Assembly: GCA_045577615.1 (NCBI GenBank)
Contig: JAZNIT010000036.1
Location: 6,955-70,954, forward strand
DNA length: 64,000 nt
Origin: RGIG2206 sp045577615
GTDB lineage: Bacteria > Bacillota > Clostridia > Oscillospirales > Acutalibacteraceae
Direction of reading: 5' to 3'
Both the position numbers and the translations under genes were made by a program. Below the pieces are notes generated by a model. The model saw nothing but the letters and a program-made list of their open reading frames with translations, did not search any database and was not told the DNA's origin. This document shows positions 25,259-32,062 of the stretch, piece after piece; positions within the stretch are counted from its first letter, which is position 1; every line of letters begins with the position of its first letter.

Positions 25259-26308
25259 TTAAACACATGCAACTAACTCATTCAATGCTTTTTCGGTTTT
25301 GCTGAACTTGTTTGATATGTAACTTTCCATATAACTGTAATCAAGTCTTCCTGCACCATCTACAGGAAGATTTACGTAGTCTTTTTGTATTGATTTAAAT
25401 GATATTGAATCTCCCCAAGAATAGCTATGACCTATGCTTTTTCTTAACGCAGTCGCTAAAAATAAATGGATTTTTTCTGTGCGATGGATGTTATCTTTTA
25501 GATAAAGAGCAAGGTTATGACTATCATTGGAAAAGAAATCGCTTTCTTGATATGTAATCGTTAATGTTTTTCCACCTATCATAATACAATTTCCTTCTTC
25601 TTTGAGATGGTCATAATAATCAATATAGGAATATACACCATTGTTTTCATTACTTGCGGTAACGTAAGGTATTGTACCACTATCTTCTGTGATATCACTT
25701 TTCAATATACTATGAGTATTTTTAACGGTGAATAAATCAATTATTTTAAAAGGTTTCCAATTGTTTAAATTAAGCTTTTCTGAAACAACAGATTTCTTCG
25801 CTGACTGCAAGTCAGTCAGCGAAGAGCTGACTGCAAGTTCCAGATTTTTCATATATGATTCCATATATGAAAAATCTGGATTGCCTGTTTCATCAACAGG
25901 CAGTTTTATTGTGTTTTGCAACAGTTTTTTGCCGGTGCACATCTCTTTAAATTCGTATTTTTTTGAAGATACACTTTGTATAACAGTTGCTATGAATTGC
26001 TGAGCAAAGCCGTCAATTTCAAATTTAGGAATTAAAACATTAACTCTTCCATGCGATACGCAATGATATGGATTTTCTTGATAAAATGCTTTTCCGAACA
26101 TATCAACAGTGATTGTATTGCCTGGCCATTTCTTAGCTTTTTTGTCTTCGATATATGCCACAATACCATTGTTTTCCTTGCCTGAAGAAACTAACGGTAT
26201 TTCTCCATCTACAATATTTTTAGGTTGTATATCATCACTTGAGAGGAAAGCGTCAAAAAAATCACCAATTAGAAAATCGCCCCACTCTTTTGCGTTAATT
26301 TTTCCCAT
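25259..26308 (-). CDS. Specificity subunit of a type IIG/BcgI-like RM system (HsdS-type)
   Basis: A 349-residue protein with two similar target-recognition halves. Each starts with a W-x-F motif (EWGDFLIGDFFDAF; NWKPFKIIDLFTVKN) and ends with a helical spacer containing YSYMESY or FSYMESY. IPLVSSGKENNGIVAYIE and IPYVTASNENNGVYSYID are the matching GIxxx-type repeats. It would read a bipartite DNA site for the partner methylase/nuclease. It overlaps the partner by one base. The region joining the halves holds two perfect hairpins. No separate HsdR is present, which favours a self-contained BcgI-type system over type I. Confidence 0.82.
   Translation of the reverse strand: MGKINAKEWGDFLIGDFFDAFLSSDDIQPKNIVDGEIPLVSSGKENNGIVAYIEDKKAKKWPGNTITVDMFGKAFYQENPYHCVSHGRVNVLIPKFEIDGFAQQFIATVIQSVSSKKYEFKEMCTGKKLLQNTIKLPVDETGNPDFSYMESYMKNLELAVSSSLTDLQSAKKSVVSEKLNLNNWKPFKIIDLFTVKNTHSILKSDITEDSGTIPYVTASNENNGVYSYIDYYDHLKEEGNCIMIGGKTLTITYQESDFFSNDSHNLALYLKDNIHRTEKIHLFLATALRKSIGHSYSWGDSISFKSIQKDYVNLPVDGAGRLDYSYMESYISNKFSKTEKALNELVACV
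25796..25880. repeat. Two perfect inverted repeats inside the specificity gene
   Basis: CTTCGCTGACTG / CAGTCAGCGAAG (25796-25824, 5-base loop), then CCAGATTTTTCATATATG / CATATATGAAAAATCTGG (25840-25879, loop ATTC; the stem extends one more pair). Both lie in the coding region that joins the two recognition halves. Confidence 0.8.
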
Positions 26309-28107
26309 TATCCTTTATCCTCTCTTTTTAAAACGATGCTTATTTCGTTTTCCTCAGAAGATATTTCACTGTCATACATAACTTTTTTTACCAAAGAGTC
26401 GCTGAATTCCTTAACATCAATTCCTTGCTTAAACATTAAGTAATCCATCATTGTTTTTGTGAAATCTTCTTCAAAAATTTCAAATGGCTTTTCGGGCATT
26501 TGATAGCTCAAATTTTTAGAAGGCTTTATCCATTGAACAGTATCATCCCCCGATTGCTTGCGGATAACATCTACCCATCTATCTTCGATACTTTGCCATC
26601 TGTCTTTAATGTCTTGTCTACCTTGATTTTTAACAGTTTCCAAGCCGTCTTCTTCTATGTAACAAGCGAAGATTTCCTTATCGTTTTGAGGAACTCCTGC
26701 AGTAAAAATAAAGATAGATGTTGTAACTCCCTCTGAGAAAACTTTTTCGGGCAATTTTATGATTTTCTCAAGAGTACTGTGCTTGAGTAGTTTTCTTCCC
26801 TTTTTATCTTTTTCCAATTTCTTATCAGGAAGAATAAATGCACACTTTGTATTTCTTGGTACACTTTTTAATACGTTTTCAACGATGGTCAAGCAACCGT
26901 ATTTAGACTCGAAAGGAGGATTCATAAGCACTTTCGTAATGTTTTTAGATTTAATCCAATCACAAGCCTCTTGTGTTCTGCTATCAAGGTGTTCCAAGTT
27001 TGTTTTTCCGTCTTTATGGATAAGCATATTTGCACAGGCAAGAGCAAATATTTCCCTATCAAATTCAATGCCATATAACTGAGTATCTTTAATTTTAGCG
27101 GCTTTTTTAGTGTTGATTCCACCCGCTTCCTTCATCATGTTACACATTGCTTTTACCAAAAAAGCACCCGAGCCACAAGCGGCATCTAACACCTTGTCGT
27201 TTTGGTTAACTTCAATCAGTCTATACATAAAAGAGGTAATGTGGTCGGGGGTGAATACCTGACCGCTTTCAGATTTTTTCTTGTATCGGTTAAACTCGTT
27301 AAAGAATATACCCATAACGTCTTCACCGTTCCAATAATCTGAATTAACACAGTCTGAAATCTCAGAAACCCAAGAAATAAAATTATTAATAGCTTCTTGG
27401 TTGGTTGTGTTATTCATTTTGATTTCGGCATACACCTCTGTAAGTAAGTCGAGTTTTAAATTTTGTTTTCTGCTTTCTTCTAAGGATTTTGAAAGTGTGC
27501 TAAGAATAGAGTTTTTCATTAAAGTAAAGTCCATATTCTTAACTAATAATGCGCCATATCTCTTAGCAACTAAAGCACAGGCAGTAAAGATCATTCTATG
27601 ATATAAATTTTTAATACCAAACTCAGTATGTAAACAATCATTAATACGTTTGGTCAAGTTATAAATGTGTTGTTTATCTATTGTATCTTGAGTAAACAAT
27701 GCTAAATAATACGATTTGTCTTGCAAAATGTTGGAAATCTCATTAGCAGATATCTCAATGTTGTTTTTGAAAACTTTAATATCTACACCGTTGTATAGTA
27801 TTCCGCAAACGCTTTTATATTTGGTCAGGACGATATTACAGTTTTTTATAAGTTCATTAACCCATTTTTGTAATGAAATATCTTCTTGCTCTGATTTCGT
27901 CTCTAAAATAATTGCAGGCAAAGTGCAGTCATCTGGAAGATACCATCCATCAGGTTTATCAATTACGCCTTTAAAGCCCAACTGATTGAAAGTTGTAATT
28001 TGCCCCGTTCCTTGCTTTACCTTCGGCTCTGATTTGTCAAATCCGAGAATAATTTTGGCACTATCGCGAACCTCATCCTCTGTTCTATATGTCACATTTT
28101 TAGCCAT
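26308..28107 (-). CDS. Fused nuclease/N6-adenine methyltransferase (type IIG/BcgI-A-like)
   Basis: 599 residues. The N-terminal ~120 residues look like a PD-(D/E)xK nuclease domain of the type I R N-terminal kind: KPDGWYLPDD then IILETKSEQ gives D...ExK. A helical HsdM-like region follows, then motif I VLDAACGSGAFL (about 306-317) and catalytic motif IV NPPF (395-398). It should methylate adenine and cut DNA under guidance of the specificity subunit. Overlaps both neighbours by a few bases, forming an operon RHH-RM-S. The nuclease assignment is inferred from motif spacing. Confidence 0.82.
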   Translation of the reverse strand: MAKNVTYRTEDEVRDSAKIILGFDKSEPKVKQGTGQITTFNQLGFKGVIDKPDGWYLPDDCTLPAIILETKSEQEDISLQKWVNELIKNCNIVLTKYKSVCGILYNGVDIKVFKNNIEISANEISNILQDKSYYLALFTQDTIDKQHIYNLTKRINDCLHTEFGIKNLYHRMIFTACALVAKRYGALLVKNMDFTLMKNSILSTLSKSLEESRKQNLKLDLLTEVYAEIKMNNTTNQEAINNFISWVSEISDCVNSDYWNGEDVMGIFFNEFNRYKKKSESGQVFTPDHITSFMYRLIEVNQNDKVLDAACGSGAFLVKAMCNMMKEAGGINTKKAAKIKDTQLYGIEFDREIFALACANMLIHKDGKTNLEHLDSRTQEACDWIKSKNITKVLMNPPFESKYGCLTIVENVLKSVPRNTKCAFILPDKKLEKDKKGRKLLKHSTLEKIIKLPEKVFSEGVTTSIFIFTAGVPQNDKEIFACYIEEDGLETVKNQGRQDIKDRWQSIEDRWVDVIRKQSGDDTVQWIKPSKNLSYQMPEKPFEIFEEDFTKTMMDYLMFKQGIDVKEFSDSLVKKVMYDSEISSEENEISIVLKREDKG

Positions 28108-28282
28108 TTTCTTTTCCCTCCAAGTCTTTTGTCAGTATATCGGTCAAATACTGATTGACGCTATAACCGCGTTCGTCCTTTTTCTTCTTTTGCACCTCGT
28201 CCATCATTCGGTTGTAAATTTCCGGTGGCAGGCGCAGAGGGATCATTATTTTCTCGTATGTCGGGGTCTTCGTTTTGTTCAC
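28100..28282 (-). CDS. Ribbon-helix-helix (Arc/CopG-like) regulator of the RM operon
   Basis: A 60-residue protein; MIPLRLPPEIYNRMMDEVQKK shows the beta strand plus first helix of RHH DNA-binding proteins. Start GTG at 28282 after GGAGGTGGG. It is first in the RM operon and the only candidate controller. A 12 bp perfect inverted repeat lies over its promoter, as expected for autorepression. In function it could parallel C proteins of type II systems; it could also be an antitoxin-like regulator. Confidence 0.8.
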   Translation of the reverse strand: MNKTKTPTYEKIMIPLRLPPEIYNRMMDEVQKKKKDERGYSVNQYLTDILTKDLEGKENG

Positions 28283-28295
28283 AATCCCACCTCCA

Positions 28296-28333
28296 TTTTG
28301 ATATCATAATATCTTGATATAATGATATCAAAA
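28296..28333 (-). promoter_or_regulatory. RM operon promoter embedded in a perfect inverted repeat
   Basis: TTTTGATATCAT (28296-28307) and ATGATATCAAAA (28322-28333) are perfect inverted arms. On the minus strand TTGATA (28326-28331), a 17-base spacer and TATGAT (28303-28308) form a promoter whose -35 and -10 lie inside the two arms, so binding there would block transcription. Confidence 0.75.
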
Positions 28334-28548
28334 TTAAGAAAGAAAGTCAATCCTTTTCGAAAAGAAAAGGGAGCATAGTTTTCTATGCTCCTAAAATATA
28401 GAGATGTTGTGAGAGTTCGAGTCTGTGTTGTGAAAAATATCTTTTTTGTACGTGCAAACCGAAAAGCAAAATTTCACCCATAAAAGCAGAAAAAACCCTG
28501 ATAAAATCAGAGTTTTTCTGTGGCTATATCTTTTTTGTAGCCCTTTGA
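28334..28548. other. Gene-free stretch with terminator-like hairpins
   Basis: No ORF supported. GGAGCATAG / CTATGCTCC (28370-28391) and ACCCTGAT / ATCAGAGTTTTT (around 28494-28516) look like terminators. A T-arm-like string GAGTTCGAGTCTG occurs near 28413 and may be another decayed RNA-gene end. Otherwise nothing seen. Confidence 0.5.
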
Positions 28549-28757
28549 TGGTGGAGGCGAGGAGAGCGACCGTCTGCTGCGGCTACGCCTTGCATACTAC
28601 TGGCTCGACGACCGCGCGTTGCGCAGTACCCGTCTCGCCGCTCTTCGCTAAAAACAGTCCACCGGACTGTTTTATTAACGCTCAGACTCTCGCGAGTTCG
28701 ACTCCCTCGCATCTTCAATAATAACAAAAGACCTATCTTGCGATAGGTCTTTTGTTA
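28549..28757 (-). repeat. tmRNA-end-mimicking element (same design as the tRNA-Val elements)
   Basis: Read on the minus strand, starting just past the ssrA-end copy at attL: a terminator (AAAAGACCTATC / GATAGGTCTTTT), then GCGAGGGAGTCGAACTC, the reverse complement of the tmRNA T arm/acceptor with one base deleted. The shared palindrome CAGTCC-GGT-GGACTG follows (28655-28669), and the element ends with CTCTCCTCGCCTCCACCA (28549-28566), a copy of the tmRNA 3' end. No ORF supported. Before phage entry it would have directly followed ssrA. Confidence 0.8.
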
Positions 28758-28777
28758 TTGGTGGAGGCGAGGAGAGT
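28758..28777. other. attL core
   Basis: 20 bp TTGGTGGAGGCGAGGAGAGT, identical to attR at the tmRNA 3' end. A further 18 bp copy lies outside at 28549-28566. Confidence 0.88.
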
Positions 28778-29048
28778 TTTGCTACTTGTTTTTTTATTGT
28801 TTTTTGTGTTTTTTTGTAAATTATAATCTGTTAAAAAGCTGTATTTATAACGGTTTTACACTTTTTATGTTTTTTATAATTTTATTAAAAAATTAAATAA
28901 TTGCGAAATTCTTGAATAATTCTTGAATAAAATCTGCCCGTCAATTAATAGCAGATTTGCTTTGCTCAACAACTATTTTTATAATTAGTGTTGTCTATGC
29001 TCTATATGCTAAAATTTTTATATTTTTTTAATTTTTTCAAAAAAAGGC
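28778..29048. other. AT-rich prophage left end with integrase arm-type site
   Basis: No gene supported. TTCTTGAATAATTCTTGAA at 28909-28927, a tandem ATTCTTGAA pair, recurs identically at 61886-61904 beside attR; these are likely arm sites bound by the integrase N-terminal domain. The rest is T/A-rich. Confidence 0.65.
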
Positions 29049-29077
29049 TTGACATACTGCAAGCAGTATGCTATAAT
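29049..29077 (+). promoter_or_regulatory. Consensus promoter with palindromic operator (toxin gene)
   Basis: Perfect TTGACA (29049-29054), 17-base spacer, TATAAT (29072-29077). A palindrome CATACTGC-AA-GCAGTATG (29053-29070) fills the spacer, so a repressor could occupy it. Confidence 0.8.
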
Positions 29078-29102
29078 ATATTACAGAAAGGGGGTGGTAC
29101 TG

Positions 29103-29213
29103 ATGAAAAAGAAAAGGAAAAAGAAAAAGCCTACCGCTTTTGAGATTGCTACTTTAATAATCGAAGCGCTCGTTGCAATAGCCGCTTTGATAACAGCAAT
29201 CAGATGGTGGTAG
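29103..29213 (+). CDS. Predicted type I toxin, small holin-like membrane peptide
   Basis: A 36-residue peptide. A basic head (KKKRKKKK) precedes FEIATLIIEALVAIAALITA, one transmembrane helix, and the end IRWW. FEIATLIIEALVAIAALI resembles the holin-like toxin/TxpA pattern (xFExLxLxIxFxxxIxALL). A strong AAGGGGGTGG ribosome site and consensus promoter precede it. An antisense promoter and antisense terminator frame its 3' part (see next entries), as in type I toxin-antitoxin pairs of Bacillus prophages. The basic head is unusual for the family. Too short for many gene finders. Confidence 0.7.
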   Translation: MKKKRKKKKPTAFEIATLIIEALVAIAALITAIRWW

Positions 29214-29258
29214 GCGCCACAAAATGAGGGGGGCAACCCCCTCACCCGTAAGGGTGGC
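29126..29258 (-). ncRNA. Predicted antisense RNA antitoxin
   Basis: From the minus-strand promoter at 29265-29293, a transcript would start near 29258, cross hairpins ACCCGTAAGGGT (29244-29255) and GAGGGGG-GCAA-CCCCCTC (29226-29243), and overlap all but the first codons of the toxin ORF. It would end at an intrinsic terminator, AAAAGC-GGTAG-GCTTTT plus a T-rich tract, encoded opposite the Lys codons (29103-29141). Length would be about 135-155 nt. Purely predicted from sequence. Confidence 0.6.
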
Positions 29259-29264
29259 ATAAAT

Positions 29265-29293
29265 ATTATATCATAAAGAAAGGAATTTTTCAA
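29265..29293 (-). promoter_or_regulatory. Promoter of the antisense RNA
   Basis: On the minus strand TTGAAA (29288-29293), 17-base spacer, TATAAT (29265-29270). It faces the toxin gene. Confidence 0.65.
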
Positions 29294-29467
29294 GTGTTAC
29301 AAAAAAGATTTTTGAGTTTGACTCTTTGTGTACTGTTGATTTTAGCTGCGAATTTTGGGTTAAATATACTATTGCGTGTTTCTCTTGGTGCTGTTTCAAT
29401 TCTGTTGTTCATAGATGTAATTAACCAAATTAGGAGGCTGTATAATGGAAGAGAAGAGAAAAACTAA
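29294..29467 (+). CDS. Small two-helix membrane protein, unknown
   Basis: A 57-residue protein starting GTG with AAGGAA nine bases upstream. Two hydrophobic segments (about residues 8-27 and 29-42) and a charged tail (NQIRRLYNGREEKN). Overlaps the following RHH gene by 23 bases, so the two are likely co-translated. Not recognised. Confidence 0.55.
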   Translation: MLQKRFLSLTLCVLLILAANFGLNILLRVSLGAVSILLFIDVINQIRRLYNGREEKN

Positions 29468-29636
29468 AACCTCTACCGCAGTAAAAACAAGATATAACAA
29501 TAAGGTGTATGATGTTGTTTCTATTAGGATACCAAAAGAAATGGCAGCACAATTCAAAGAGAAATGCACCGATAAAGGCATACCGCAAGCGCGAATTATA
29601 AAGCAGGCAATTGCAGATTTTTTGAAAACTGAATAA
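29445..29636 (+). CDS. RHH/Arc-type DNA-binding protein
   Basis: A 63-residue protein. VSIRIPKEMAAQFKEKC and IPQARIIKQAIADFLK give the strand-helix-helix RHH pattern. It has AGGAGGCTGTATA before the ATG. It could be the repressor for the palindromic promoter at 29049, being on the same strand downstream. Plus-strand, opposite to the lysis genes. Confidence 0.75.
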   Translation: MEEKRKTKTSTAVKTRYNNKVYDVVSIRIPKEMAAQFKEKCTDKGIPQARIIKQAIADFLKTE

Positions 29637-29647
29637 CGCAAAAATCA

Positions 29648-29690
29648 ACCGCCGGGCAATAGCGAAGTGCTAAAGCTCGGCGGTATTGTT
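29648..29690. terminator. Terminator between the RHH gene and the convergent lysis genes
   Basis: ACCGCCGGGC / GCTCGGCGGT stem followed by a T-rich tract on the plus strand. Confidence 0.7.
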
Positions 29691-29697
29691 TTATTTA

Positions 29698-30108
29698 TTA
29701 TTCAGTTTTGTCATTGTTTTCGTGCTTGTCCTTAATCTGCTCAAGAATATCAATTATTTTTTTCGGAACAGGCACACCAAGGACCGCGATGTTCTCAATG
29801 ATGCTGATGCCCTCGTTTGCTATGTAGAAGTATGCTACAAGGGAACGGAATATCCACTCGCCGTTATTTATGAGGCGGTCAAGCAGAACTCCCACAACCA
29901 ATATCACGATTATGAACAGTTTCTTTGCGAGGCCTTTAAACCCGACGTGACTTGACAGTTTCTTATTGATTATGGCGATTATAACGCCCGTCAGGTAATC
30001 AAACACCATAAAGGTTATAAGGACTGCCAAGGCAACGTCCCAACCGCCAAAGAAATATGTAAGTGCTGTGCATACTCCTGTAAAGATTGTATTTATCATA
30101 GTTTTCAT
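29698..30108 (-). CDS. Phage holin (toxin secretion/phage lysis holin family)
   Basis: A 136-residue protein from the ATG at 30108, which overlaps the amidase stop (ATGA). Three hydrophobic segments: TALTYFFGGWDVALAVLITFMVF, LAKKLFIIVILVVGVLL and a weaker third one. MVFDYLTGVIIAIINKKLSS and KKLFIIVILVVGVLLDRLI are typical of this holin family. It makes membrane holes so the amidase reaches the wall. The ORF continues upstream to 30336, but that part is antisense-like, basic and lies within the amidase. Confidence 0.9.
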   Translation of the reverse strand: MKTMINTIFTGVCTALTYFFGGWDVALAVLITFMVFDYLTGVIIAIINKKLSSHVGFKGLAKKLFIIVILVVGVLLDRLINNGEWIFRSLVAYFYIANEGISIIENIAVLGVPVPKKIIDILEQIKDKHENNDKTE

Positions 30109-30863
30109 TTCTCCACTCTCCATTTGTTCCAACAGTTTATGCCCCATCGTCCGTCTACAACGAGACCTTTTTTCTTTTGCCAAGTCTTTATTGCGGCAAC
30201 AGTGTCTTTGCCGCACAAGCCGTCTGTAGTTACACCCACTGCTTTTTGAACGAGTTTTGTAAGGTTTTTGTATTTGTAGGTCAAGCGCTTTTTGACAATT
30301 GCAGTCTTTGCAACTTTTTCGGTCTCTGCTCCCCACATACCATCGGCGCCGTATTTGGCAAATTTAAAGCCGTCGGCAAGCGCCGCCAACTGAAACTGCA
30401 ACACACGATTTTCAGACGTGGGCTGTTGAGCTTGTCCGTTTTTCATTTCTTCAAGCGGGAAAAATTTGCCTGGGCAAGCGGTGGCTTTTAATTCGCCGTG
30501 GCCCTTTATATCCTTGATGGGATATTTGCCCTTAAGATAGGCAATCAGTTCAAGACCTGCAGCTTTTTGAATCTCCGGCATTAGTTCCTTTTCAAAGTTA
30601 CCTTCGAAGCAGATGCCGATTGACCTTGAGTTATAGTCCACCGTATGAGCGCCCACTCGGTCTTCAGGTCTGCCGCGCCAAACAGTACCGTCTTTACGAA
30701 TAAAGAAATGGTATCCGATACCCGACCAGCCTCTGTCAAGATGCCAACGGTGGATATCGTCAACGCTGCAGGATTTTGCCGCAGCGTGATGAAGCACGAT
30801 AAGGTCGGTTTTTGTGCGCTTGTTCATTGCGCCGAATTTCAAATTAGTATCATTGATTTTCAT
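30105..30863 (-). CDS. Endolysin: N-acetylmuramoyl-L-alanine amidase
   Basis: 252 residues. The N-terminal Amidase_2/PGRP domain shows IVLHHAAAKSCSVDDIHRWH, GIGYHFFIRKDGTVW and GHGELKATACPGKFFP, with the His/His/Cys zinc ligands. The C-terminal half has a peptidoglycan-binding-like region with two DGxWG-type repeats (ADGMWGAETEKVAK; VDGRWGINCWNKW) around TTDGLCGKDTVAAIKTWQ. It cuts the peptide-glycan amide bond in lysis. No signal peptide, so export depends on the holin. Confidence 0.93.
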   Translation of the reverse strand: MKINDTNLKFGAMNKRTKTDLIVLHHAAAKSCSVDDIHRWHLDRGWSGIGYHFFIRKDGTVWRGRPEDRVGAHTVDYNSRSIGICFEGNFEKELMPEIQKAAGLELIAYLKGKYPIKDIKGHGELKATACPGKFFPLEEMKNGQAQQPTSENRVLQFQLAALADGFKFAKYGADGMWGAETEKVAKTAIVKKRLTYKYKNLTKLVQKAVGVTTDGLCGKDTVAAIKTWQKKKGLVVDGRWGINCWNKWRVEK

Positions 30864-30867
30864 AGTC

Positions 30868-31065
30868 TTAACCCTCCGTCTTTTCTAAGAATAATTTTGC
30901 GGCCGCGCGCATCTGCGCAAGCGTGGTTGCATTTGACATAGTGGTTATCATTTCAGTGAGTGCATCAGGCTTATCATTTCCCTCTGCTTCCTCATTGTGG
31001 TTGTAGATTCTTTCCACCTCTTCGGGAGTCATATCCCTATAAATTCCGTCACTATAAATCCTCAT
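30868..31065 (-). CDS. Small phage protein between tail and lysis genes
   Basis: A 65-residue acidic protein, MRIYSDGIYRDMTPEEVERIY at the start and helical after that. Similar short ORFs with a D-x-T-P-E-E motif sit before lysis genes in many siphophages; role unknown. Starts three bases after the baseplate gene. Confidence 0.7.
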   Translation of the reverse strand: MRIYSDGIYRDMTPEEVERIYNHNEEAEGNDKPDALTEMITTMSNATTLAQMRAAAKLFLEKTEG

Positions 31066-31067
31066 AA

Positions 31068-32060
31068 TTACTTAACACCCCACAATCTTATTCTTGTTCC
31101 CACAGGAAATTTATCTGCGGAATTGTTACAATTGACTATTACTTTTTTTATCCAATCATCGTCGGCAAAATATATCGTGTTAATGTTGTTCATTGTGTGG
31201 GTAGTTGAACCGGAACCCGCCACTTCCTTTTGGCTCCAGCCTTGCCAAGCACCGTTTTGAAACTCGTAATAAACCTTTGTATAGGGTGTTGCGCCAAGAA
31301 TGCTAACAGGCCAATTAATTCCCCACTGTTGGCTGTTAGGAATAATGTTGACTCTTGCTTTTTGGTCTGCATAAGTTCCACCACCTGCAACTTCAATATC
31401 AACAATAACACCCGTGTATTTGTTTTCTGTAAAAGGCAACGTGACCTCAACCGCATTCATAGCATCGGTTAACGTGATATCGTTTATTGCTTCCCATTTC
31501 TTTTTTATCACAACATTTTGGATCGCCGCTTCAGCTCTTACTGCTGCCGCCTCTGCAGATTTGGCAAAGCCCTCGGCAGTGCTTGCGGCATCAAAGGACG
31601 ATTGTGCTTGCTCTTTAGTCTGTACGGCCGCGGCTTCGGCGACAACAGCAGCGCGTAAAATAGCGGCGCCCTCAGAGGTAGACTCTACGGCTTTTTCAGA
31701 ATAAATCGACCGCCTAACTTCTATTTCAAACTGTGATGCAACAATAACCGTATCATCCAATATCGTGTTGGGGGTCAATCTAATTTCAGCAATTTTAACG
31801 CCAACAACGGCAACGTCATTATCCGTCAATGTATAATCCGCTTTTCCATCTTCAAAAACAAGTGCTTTGTATATAATGTTGCCGTCGCCTTTGTCAATAT
31901 ATATAGCACCGTCGCCTGTGTAGTTATAATCGGTTCCGTTGTTGAATAACTTTATCTCTATTGACCGACCTTCGTTCTCAGTTTGATATGCAACAACTCT
32001 TTCGGATACAGCGGGAGCGAGAGACACATCAAGCCTTATTGTTTTTTTGACTTTTTCCAT
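31068..32060 (-). CDS. BppU-like baseplate upper protein / tail fibre
   Basis: 330 residues. The N-terminal ~130 residues (KTIRLDVSLAPAVSERVVAYQ, EIKLFNNGTDYNY) resemble the BppU N-terminal domain that attaches to the baseplate. An Ala-rich coiled coil follows (EAAAVQTKEQAQSSFDAA; KSAEAAAVRAEAA), then a beta-rich C-terminal domain (WGINWPVSILG, FQNGAWQGWSQKE) that could bind a receptor. Domain boundaries are approximate. Confidence 0.75.
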   Translation of the reverse strand: MEKVKKTIRLDVSLAPAVSERVVAYQTENEGRSIEIKLFNNGTDYNYTGDGAIYIDKGDGNIIYKALVFEDGKADYTLTDNDVAVVGVKIAEIRLTPNTILDDTVIVASQFEIEVRRSIYSEKAVESTSEGAAILRAAVVAEAAAVQTKEQAQSSFDAASTAEGFAKSAEAAAVRAEAAIQNVVIKKKWEAINDITLTDAMNAVEVTLPFTENKYTGVIVDIEVAGGGTYADQKARVNIIPNSQQWGINWPVSILGATPYTKVYYEFQNGAWQGWSQKEVAGSGSTTHTMNNINTIYFADDDWIKKVIVNCNNSADKFPVGTRIRLWGVK

Positions 32061-32062
32061 AG

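Noticed and set aside
25259..28107. Classical type I RM system
   Set aside because: No HsdR motor gene adjacent, and the methylase subunit carries its own nuclease-like N-terminus; BcgI-like fits better.
28446..28721. 91-codon frame across the tmRNA-end element
   Set aside because: It translates palindromic repeat sequence, lacks a ribosome site and is explained by the element.
29698..30336. Longer holin frame starting at 30336
   Set aside because: The first 76 residues are basic and overlap the amidase gene in another frame; the ATG at 30108 overlaps the amidase stop as expected for coupled genes.
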